The position numbers were made by a program, and so were the translations under genes. A DNA stretch of 11,467 nucleotides, from NCBI GenBank assembly GCA_036009105.1, contig DASYMJ010000371.1:1-11467 (forward strand), read 5' to 3'. This document shows, one piece after another, positions 6,818-11,467 of the stretch; positions within the stretch are counted from its first letter, which is position 1; each line of letters opens with the position of its first letter. This DNA comes from JAFAVZ01 sp036009105 (GTDB taxonomy: Bacteria; Acidobacteriota; Thermoanaerobaculia; Gp7-AA8). The notes under the pieces were generated by a model. That model saw only the letters and a list, made by a program, of their open reading frames with translations, made no database searches and was not told where the DNA came from.

Positions 6818-7687
6818 TCAGTCCGGGGGCAACATCTCCGCCGCCGCCTCCCCTCCCCCCAGGGTATGCCACCCGATCGCGGCGAGCACGATCGCCGCGC
6901 CGGCGATGGCGAAGCCGGACGGCTTCTCGCCCAAAGCGAGGAAGACCCAGAGCGGGTTCGCGATCGGCTCGAGCATGCCGGTGAGCGAGGCCTGCGTCGC
7001 CGTGACGTACTTGAGGCCCTTCACGAAGAACGCGTAGGCGAGCCCGATCTGGAACACGCCCAGACCGGCCAGCACCGCGAACGACTTTGGCGCGAGGGCC
7101 AGGTCGTTGATCACGAAGGGGAGGAGGGCCAGCGCCAGGACGGCGTTGCCCCAGGTGACGGCGGCCTCGCTCGAGCCGTGCTCGCGGCGGAGGGCGAGGA
7201 TCAGCCCCGCGAAGAAGACGCTGGAGAGGAGGGCCATGGCGTTGCCGGCCATCCCCTTGGCCTCGAAGCGGCCGATGAAGAAGAGGGCCATGCCGGCCAT
7301 GGCCACGGCGATGGCCACCGCATCGCGGGCGCGCATCGGCTCGCGCAAAACGACGGGGGAGAGGAGCAGCACCCAGATCGCGCCAGCGTACTGGAGGAAG
7401 ATCGCGTTCGCGGCGGTGGTCCACTTCGTGGCGATGACGAAGGTGGTGAGGCACGCGCCGTAGCAGAGGATGGCGATCAGGAACGCGGCCGTCGATTTCC
7501 AGCGCCGCTGGAACACGCGCCCGCGGAAGAGGAGCACGAGGGGGACGACGGCGAAGAGCGAGCGGTAGAACGTGACCTTCAGCGGCGAGTCGCCGACGCC
7601 CTTGATGCCGATGCCGCCGCTGGACCAGAGCAGCGCCGCGGCGATGATGAAGAGGATGCCTTTGCGGCGCGGCGTCATGCGGCGCAT
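6818..7687 (-). CDS. EamA/DMT family transporter
   Basis: The product has 289 residues, a normal length for this ten-helix drug/metabolite transporter fold in the inner membrane. Two EamA halves are visible, about 10-139 and 149-278. The first has LLWSSGGIGIKG near the start and TTAANAIFLQYAGAIWV followed by LREP at 115-118, a typical half-repeat ending. The second has LEPIANPLWVFLALGEKPS at 239-257. A basic start (MRRMTPRRKG) precedes helix 1. An ATG 9 nt downstream is an equally possible start, since neither has a Shine-Dalgarno. The 5' end abuts a heptamer repeat and the 3' end a BIME-like repeat, so its mRNA would be flanked by hairpins. The family usually exports metabolites or amino acids; the substrate cannot be read here, and a link to the adjacent amine genes is only positional. 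Confidence 0.92.
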   Translation of the reverse strand: MRRMTPRRKGILFIIAAALLWSSGGIGIKGVGDSPLKVTFYRSLFAVVPLVLLFRGRVFQRRWKSTAAFLIAILCYGACLTTFVIATKWTTAANAIFLQYAGAIWVLLLSPVVLREPMRARDAVAIAVAMAGMALFFIGRFEAKGMAGNAMALLSSVFFAGLILALRREHGSSEAAVTWGNAVLALALLPFVINDLALAPKSFAVLAGLGVFQIGLAYAFFVKGLKYVTATQASLTGMLEPIANPLWVFLALGEKPSGFAIAGAAIVLAAIGWHTLGGGEAAAEMLPPD

Positions 7688-7690
7688 TTT

Positions 7691-7766
7691 AGCGATCAGC
7701 GATCAGCGATCAGCGATCAAAGCTGGCTCGGTTCTCCTGCTCGCCGCCGGCCGCTCGCTGCTCGCT
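7691..7766. repeat. Heptamer array with imperfect inverted copy
   Basis: Four perfect tandem AGCGATC units occupy 7691-7718. On the opposite strand two AGCGAGC units (7753-7766) are followed by degenerate ones, GGCCGGC, GGCGAGC and AGGAGAA. The arms can pair with one mismatch per unit. Read on the minus strand, the block closely parallels the element at 8514-8607. It overlaps the SemiSWEET-like gene's 3' end, supplying its last codons and stop, and reaches within 3 nt of the EamA start. Confidence 0.8.
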
Positions 7767-8007
7767 GCCTTCTGGTGATCGCCATCCCCAGCAAGGCATT
7801 CACCACCATCAGCGCATTGGTCACCACGAACACCCAGTTGTGCACCAGCCAGCTGTAGACGGTGAAGCCGCCCGATGCGGCGAGCTGCCCGATGAACAGC
7901 CACAGCGAGACCCCTTCGCTCGTGCCGGCCTGCCACTGCTTCCAGATCTGTTTGGCGATCGTCAGGACGAGGATCACCGAGCTCGCCCAGCCGATCGCCT
8001 CCGCCAT
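7717..8007 (-). CDS. SemiSWEET/PQ-loop family small membrane protein
   Basis: The product has 96 residues with three membrane helices at about 3-19, 34-52 and 57-77, the size and topology of bacterial SemiSWEET proteins, which dimerise to move small sugars or related solutes. The family-like stretches are LTIAKQIWKQW, the GVSLWLFIGQLAASGGFTVY block and WVFVVTNALMVVNALLG. The PQ motif of helix 1 is replaced by Ala-Lys-Gln at 18-20, which is not unusual in this branch. The tail after about residue 79 (RRQRAASGRRRAGEPSQL) is read from the heptamer repeat, and the stop lies inside an AGCGATC unit. The ATG is 3 nt after the response regulator stop, so the two are probably co-translated. Transport substrate is unknown. 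Confidence 0.8.
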   Translation of the reverse strand: MAEAIGWASSVILVLTIAKQIWKQWQAGTSEGVSLWLFIGQLAASGGFTVYSWLVHNWVFVVTNALMVVNALLGMAITRRQRAASGRRRAGEPSQL

Positions 8008-8010
8008 GGG

Positions 8011-8475
8011 CTAGTTCGCCAGGTACGACGAGCCGCGGTCCATCTGCGCCCGCACGTCGCTCTCGGCGGGCGGACAGGTCAGCGGCTCCTCCGGCGGAGG
8101 CACGACCAGCGCGCACTCCCGCACCACCTCGGCCAGCGTGTCGATCTCCAGCGGCTTGTTGAGCACCGCATCCGCCGCGTCGGGCTCGATCAACACTTCC
8201 AGCTTCGGATCGCGCACCGCGAGGATGAACGTCGTGGCCTCCGGCCGCAGCTTGTGGAAGCGGCGGAGGAATCCCGCGCTCGCGTCGTCCGGCAGGTTCA
8301 TGTCGATGAGGATCAATGCGTAGTCACAGTTGGCCACCTTCTCCAGCGCTTCTTCGGCGGTGGCCGCGGTATCGACGCCGAGCGGCTGATGGCGCAGGAC
8401 GGTGAATAACAGCACTCGCAAAGCGTCGTGGTCTTCCAGAATCAGGACTCTTGGCTCGTTGGTGGTGTTGCGCAT
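8011..8475 (-). CDS. Single-domain response regulator (REC), degenerate copy
   Basis: The product has 154 residues, a receiver domain without an output domain. The acidic pair is E14-D15 (ILEDHD), the phosphoacceptor D58 (ILIDMNLP) and the conserved Lys K107 (NKPLE). The usual switch Ser/Thr is Ala86 (FILAVRD), so the phosphorylation-driven switch may be weakened or constitutive. It is a paralogue of the regulator at 8606-9052: both share LLFTVLR and VDTA early and a Pro-rich tail with CPPA[DE]SDV. The start at 8475 is preferred because the longer frame upstream is repeat DNA. It is 3 nt before the SemiSWEET gene. No histidine kinase or DNA-binding partner is in the window. It could act by protein interaction, as CheY-like or CpdR-like proteins do. 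Confidence 0.9.
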   Translation of the reverse strand: MRNTTNEPRVLILEDHDALRVLLFTVLRHQPLGVDTAATAEEALEKVANCDYALILIDMNLPDDASAGFLRRFHKLRPEATTFILAVRDPKLEVLIEPDAADAVLNKPLEIDTLAEVVRECALVVPPPEEPLTCPPAESDVRAQMDRGSSYLAN

Positions 8476-8508
8476 GGTGCATCTGTACAAAGTCAAAACG
8501 CGTGCCAC

Positions 8509-8607
8509 CGGGCAGCGGGCAGCGAGCGGCGGACAGCGGGCAGGAGGACGAGGGGCGTTCTCCCCATCAGCTCGACCGGCTCTGCTGCCCGCTGCCCGCC
8601 GATCGCT
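8509..8607. repeat. Heptamer array and inverted copy between the two response regulators
   Basis: Units AGCGGGC, AGCGAGC, GGCGGAC and AGCGGGC run from 8514 to 8541, followed by AGGAGGA. The inverted side (8582-8607), read on the minus strand, gives AGCGATC, GGCGGGC, AGCGGGC and AGCAGA. Bases 8509-8523 pair perfectly with 8584-8598 over 15 bp. The element fills most of the 130-nt gap. On the minus strand it starts at the upstream regulator's stop codon (8606-8608), which overlaps the first AGCGATC unit. Confidence 0.8.
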
Positions 8608-9052
8608 AATTCGTTTTATCCACATTCACCACCGGCACGTCGCTGTCCGCCGGCGGGCAATCCTCGGCCTGCTCCAGCGCGCGCAGCGTGGTCATGCAGG
8701 CCAGCACGGTGTCGAGCAGCAGCTCGATGTCGAACGGCTTGCGCACCGTGCCGGCCACGATGTCCGGATTGAGCTGGCGCGGCTCGTTGCCCGCGGTCAG
8801 CACGATCACGAACGGGCGCTGTTCGGGGGGCATGTTCTCCAGCCGCTCCAGCACCTCGTAGCCGCTCATCCGCGGCATCATCAGGTCGAGCAGCATCACG
8901 GCGTAGCGGCAGCGCGCGCAGCGCTCCGTCGCCTCGATGCCGTTCCGCGCCGTGTCCACCTTCAGGCCTCTTCGGCGCAGCACGGTGAACAGCAGGGCGC
9001 GAATGGCATCGTCGTCGTCCACTACCAGGAGGCGTTTTTCCTCAATCTGCAT
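8606..9052 (-). CDS. Single-domain response regulator (REC)
   Basis: The product has 148 residues with a complete receiver domain. The acidic cluster is D12-D15 (VVDDDD), the phosphoacceptor D56 (LLDLMMP), the switch T86 (VLTAG) and K105 (VRKPFD). There is no output domain, only a short tail ending near CPPADSDV. All switch residues are intact, unlike the paralogue downstream. The start ATG at 9052 gives the standard receiver N-terminus; no strong Shine-Dalgarno is seen. The stop codon overlaps a heptamer repeat. It lies 58 nt after the isochorismatase-like gene, enough for its own promoter, though I cannot identify one. The pair may have been separated functionally, one active switch and one decoy or modulator; this is inference. 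Confidence 0.93.
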   Translation of the reverse strand: MQIEEKRLLVVDDDDAIRALLFTVLRRRGLKVDTARNGIEATERCARCRYAVMLLDLMMPRMSGYEVLERLENMPPEQRPFVIVLTAGNEPRQLNPDIVAGTVRKPFDIELLLDTVLACMTTLRALEQAEDCPPADSDVPVVNVDKTN

Positions 9053-9110
9053 GGCTTCGTCCGGGCATACGGAGCCCTGCAGTTATTTGAGCAAAACCTC
9101 TGCCGTATTC

Positions 9111-9665
9111 TCACTTCACCAGCCGCGAGACGGCCCGAAACTCCTCCGTCCCGGCCGTGACGAGCAGCTCGAAGAGCGCCATCTCCGTCGAGCTGATGTG
9201 TGCGCCTTCCGCGGCCAGGCGCTGGATGGCGATGTCTCGATTGCGCGGCGCGCGGGAGGAGACCGCGTCGGCGATGAGCGTCACCTCGTGGCCGGCGGCC
9301 ATCAGGTCGATTGCGGTCTGGTAGACGCAGACGTGCGCCTCCACGCCGGCGAGCAGCACCTGCCTCTTCTTGATCGTGCGCAGCTCGGCCTGCAGCTCGC
9401 CGCAGCCCCAGGCGCTGAAGCACGACTTCTCGATGGGACGGTAGCCGTAGGTCTCCAGCAGCGCGCGGCGCACCGGCTCCACCGTGGCGCCGAGGCCTTT
9501 GACGTATTGCTCGGTGAGGAGGGTGGGGATGTCCAGGATGCGGCAGCCGCGGATGAGGCGATCGGCGTTGCGCTCGAGCTCTTCCCGTTCGTGGATGACC
9601 GGCATGAGCCGCTCCTGCATGTCGATCACGAGGAGCAGGCAGTCGGCGCGGTTCAGGCGGGTCAT
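9111..9665 (-). CDS. Isochorismatase-like cysteine hydrolase (ISOC1/2-like)
   Basis: The product has 184 residues and is a cytosolic hydrolase of the isochorismatase superfamily. The triad is visible as D15 (LLVIDMQERL), K80 (IEKSCFSAW) and C113 (GVEAHVCVYQTAIDL). The GVEAHVCV block, DAVSSR (133-138) and the closing TSTE-like segment (ISSTEMALFELL) match the ISOC1/ISOC2 and YcaC-related branch rather than true isochorismatases, which carry extra domains or siderophore neighbours. The natural substrate of this branch is poorly defined. The gene starts 9 nt after the hydroxyacid dehydrogenase stop, so the two are likely one transcript. The remaining 3' gap of 58 nt precedes the first response regulator. 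Confidence 0.9.
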   Translation of the reverse strand: MTRLNRADCLLLVIDMQERLMPVIHEREELERNADRLIRGCRILDIPTLLTEQYVKGLGATVEPVRRALLETYGYRPIEKSCFSAWGCGELQAELRTIKKRQVLLAGVEAHVCVYQTAIDLMAAGHEVTLIADAVSSRAPRNRDIAIQRLAAEGAHISSTEMALFELLVTAGTEEFRAVSRLVK

Positions 9666-9674
9666 GAGGAGCGA

Positions 9675-10592
9675 CTATACAACCGCGTGCAGCGGCTCCT
9701 GGCCGCGCAGGAAGCGCGCGACGTCCGTCGCCGCGATGCGCGCCATGGCCGAGCGCGTCTCCTCCGTGGCCGAGCCGATGTGCGGCGCGAGCACGACGTT
9801 GGGCATGGTGAGCAGCCGCTCGTCGACCTCCGGCTCGCGCTCATACACGTCGAGCGCGGCCCCGCGCAGCTGGCCGCTCTCCAGCGCATCGCACAGCGCC
9901 TCCTCGTCGACGATCGGCCCGCGCGCGGTGTTGATGAGATACGCGCCGCGCTTCATCTTTCCCAGCCTCTCCCGATTGATGAGGTGCCGCGTCTCGGCCG
10001 TGAGCGGCACATGGATGGAGACCACGTCCGCGGTCGCGAGCAGCTCGTCCAGATCATCGCCGCGGCGCACTCCGATCACCGGCATCCCGAACGCGCCCGC
10101 CCGCTCCGCCACCGCGCTGCCGATGCGCCCCATCCCGATGATCCCCAGCCGTTTCCCATGCGCCGACTCGCCCAGCAGGTGCAACGGCTCCCAAACGCAG
10201 CGCCCCGTCGACCGCACCTCGGCATCGCCCTCCACCACCCTCCGCAGAAGCGCCAGCAAGAGCGTCATGGTCAGCTCCGCCGTCGCCTCGGTGAGCACGC
10301 CGGGAGTGTTCGTCACCCGGATGCCGAGCTCGCGCGCCGCCGCTACGTCGACGTTGTTGTAGCCGACCGCATAGTTGGCGATCAGCCGCAGGCTGGGGCT
10401 GCTCTCCAGCACCCGCCGGGTGAGCGGATCGGACAGCAGCGTGATCGCCGCATCGGCTTCATCGAGCAGAGTGATCAGCTCGTCCTCGCTCCGCTCGATC
10501 TCCGTCGGATGCTCGATCACGTCGAACTCGCCGGCCAGCAGCGAGCGGGCGATGGGCGGAAACGCCGCGGTGAGGACGACCGTGTATTTCAC
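9675..10592 (-). CDS. D-isomer-specific 2-hydroxyacid dehydrogenase (glyoxylate/hydroxypyruvate reductase-like)
   Basis: The product has 305 residues. It should interconvert a 2-keto acid and a D-2-hydroxy acid using NAD(P)H. The substrate-domain motif NYAVGYNNVD is at 73-82. The nucleotide-binding GMGRIG (153-158) lies in GIIGMGRIGSAVA. Catalytic residues are R224 (NTARG), E253 (YEREP) and H271 (APHIGSAT), with the usual spacing. RRGDD follows the second strand (176-180); a basic pair here suggests NADPH use. The start is GTG at 10592; no Shine-Dalgarno is visible. At about 305 residues it is slightly shorter than typical GyaR/GhrB proteins. The closest functional label is glyoxylate or hydroxypyruvate reductase; other 2-keto acids are possible. 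Confidence 0.93.
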   Translation of the reverse strand: MKYTVVLTAAFPPIARSLLAGEFDVIEHPTEIERSEDELITLLDEADAAITLLSDPLTRRVLESSPSLRLIANYAVGYNNVDVAAARELGIRVTNTPGVLTEATAELTMTLLLALLRRVVEGDAEVRSTGRCVWEPLHLLGESAHGKRLGIIGMGRIGSAVAERAGAFGMPVIGVRRGDDLDELLATADVVSIHVPLTAETRHLINRERLGKMKRGAYLINTARGPIVDEEALCDALESGQLRGAALDVYEREPEVDERLLTMPNVVLAPHIGSATEETRSAMARIAATDVARFLRGQEPLHAVV

Positions 10593-10652
10593 GCGGGGAG
10601 CTTAGCGCGGCCGGCGATGGTCGCGGAATGGCGAGCAGCGCGCGTCCAGCCG

Positions 10653-10823
10653 TTACGCGCGGCCCTTGCGCGCCATCAGCCAGCCGACGACGAAGAATGC
10701 GCCGCCGATGAAGAGCAGCCGCACCTCCAGCTGGATCTGATTGCGCACCAGCCCCATGAGCAGGCCGACCGGCAGGACGATCATGCCCACGAGCTGGAAG
10801 AAACGGCCGAAGAGGAAGGTCAT
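10653..10823 (-). CDS. Small two-helix membrane protein
   Basis: This 56-residue frame is too short for most ORF screens but looks real. It has two hydrophobic helices, about 9-26 (QLVGMIVLPVGLLMG) and about 34-50 (VRLLFIGGAFFVVGWLM), joined by a polar NQIQLE loop and ending in the basic ARKGRA. The ATG is 17 nt after the cyclophilin-fusion stop, with a G-rich AGGGGG stretch near the right distance for ribosome binding. Codon third positions are strongly G/C. It is probably translated in the same operon as the fusion protein. I do not recognise a family and propose no function. Confidence 0.65.
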   Translation of the reverse strand: MTFLFGRFFQLVGMIVLPVGLLMGLVRNQIQLEVRLLFIGGAFFVVGWLMARKGRA

Positions 10824-10840
10824 CGCCGCGAAGCCGCCCC

Positions 10841-11467
10841 CTACTTCCCCACCAAGGCCAGCAGATCATCCTCCAGCAGCCCGGTTGGCCGCTCCACGAT
10901 CCGCCCCACCTCATTGCCGCCGCGGTAGTAGATGATGGTCGCCACCTTTTCCACGTGCTTGCCGAGGAGCAGGTCGGCCGGCTTTTCCTTCGCCTTGTCG
11001 ACGGCGACGAAGGAGGCGGGGAGGGTCTTGCCGTACTTGTCGTGCAGGATGTCGAGGATCTTGAGCAGCTTGGGGATCTCGCGCTGGCTGTCGTCGCACC
11101 AGGTGCCGAGGTAGACCTCCAGTCGGTCGTCCGGCTTGATCGAGGTGGCCATGTACTCCAGCAGGCTCTCGTCCGGCTGGTAGTCGCTCTTGCGCCGGGG
11201 GTACTCCGGCACGATGGCCAGCAGGCGGGCGGGGGTGATGGGGCCGATCTCGGTGGGCAGGAGCAGCGACTGCACGTGCGACACATCCTCCGCCTTCGCG
11301 GCCGCATGGGTGTCGATGGTGATGGTCTCCACCCGGTCGCCGCGCTCGGTCTGGTCGACCACGCCGTTCATGCCGCTGTAGACGCGGGCGAAGATGGTGT
11401 AGCCGCCGTCGAGATGCGGCTGAGGCGAGTGGGTGATGAAGAACTGCGAGCCGCCGGTGTCGGGGCC
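10841..11467 (-). CDS. Cyclophilin-type peptidyl-prolyl isomerase fused to a thioredoxin-like domain (5' end cut off)
   Basis: The visible 208 residues enter at the window edge in frame. Residues 1-52 are the end of a cyclophilin: GSQFFITHSPQPHLDGGYTIF, then VYSGMNGVVD and DRVETITID. This part catalyses proline isomerisation in protein folding. From about 60 a second domain follows, reading as thioredoxin-like: a strand then GTWCDDSQREIPKLLKIL (121-138), ASFVAVDK (151-158) and VATIIYYRGG (175-184). The redox motif is Cys124-Asp-Asp-Ser127, so only one Cys of a CXXC is present, and the usual cis-proline before Thr177 is Ala176. Dithiol oxidoreductase activity is therefore unlikely; isomerase, monothiol or binding roles remain. 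A 56-residue membrane protein follows 17 nt later. Cellular location cannot be judged without the N-terminus. Confidence 0.85.
   Translation of the reverse strand, partial: GPDTGGSQFFITHSPQPHLDGGYTIFARVYSGMNGVVDQTERGDRVETITIDTHAAAKAEDVSHVQSLLLPTEIGPITPARLLAIVPEYPRRKSDYQPDESLLEYMATSIKPDDRLEVYLGTWCDDSQREIPKLLKILDILHDKYGKTLPASFVAVDKAKEKPADLLLGKHVEKVATIIYYRGGNEVGRIVERPTGLLEDDLLALVGK

Noticed and set aside
6695..7858. Plus-strand frame opposite the EamA transporter
   Set aside because: Low-complexity Glu/Gly/Arg/Asp sequence that mirrors hydrophobic codons of the transporter on the other strand.
9053..9110. Possible sigma-70 promoter (TTGCTC ... TATGCC on the minus strand) before the first response regulator
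   Set aside because: Spacing of 19 and poor box matches; not strong enough to list.
8937..10928. 663-codon plus-strand frame at the right end
   Set aside because: It covers at least five genes on the opposite strand, each with clear motifs, so it is a composition artefact.

Overview
The window is GC-rich, densely coding bacterial chromosome with strong G/C at third codon positions and gaps mostly under 130 nt. No rRNA, tRNA, CRISPR array, integrase or transposase is visible. The gene mix (M28 peptidase with a membrane tail, DUF4097-type protein, stand-alone receiver domains, SemiSWEET-like protein) and the many palindromic intergenic repeats would suit an Acidobacteriota-like soil or environmental bacterium. 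That placement is an impression, because no marker gene is present.

Layout. At the left edge a minus-strand M28 metallopeptidase with a multi-pass membrane tail (cut at base 1) is divergent from a plus-strand secreted DUF4097-type protein. That gene converges on a long minus-strand series occupying the rest of the window. In transcription order from the right edge: a cyclophilin fused to a thioredoxin-like domain (5' end cut off), a 56-residue membrane protein, a D-2-hydroxyacid dehydrogenase, an isochorismatase-like hydrolase, two paralogous single-domain response regulators, a SemiSWEET/PQ-loop protein, an EamA/DMT permease, an aldehyde dehydrogenase, a glutamine-synthetase-family ligase, an SDR oxidoreductase and a small unknown ORF.

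How the genes may work together. The aldehyde dehydrogenase and GS-like ligase overlap by one base (TGATG), and the SDR follows. Together they resemble gamma-glutamylation pathways for polyamines or amino-alcohols: the ligase masks an amine, then dehydrogenases oxidise the carbon tail. No gamma-glutamyl hydrolase is visible. The hydroxyacid dehydrogenase and isochorismatase-like gene are 9 nt apart, and the second response regulator and SemiSWEET gene are 3 nt apart, so each pair is probably co-transcribed.

The most unusual content is between the genes. Two families of structured repeats punctuate the minus-strand series. One is a REP/BIME-like pair of palindromes (2778-2853 and 6715-6806), with a possible single-unit relative inside the M28 reading frame (869-888). 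The other is a set of three hairpins built from 7-base tandem units (3849-3929, 7691-7766, 8509-8607), each starting at or inside the stop codon of the upstream gene. Several reading frames run into these repeats, which appear to have shaped gene ends.
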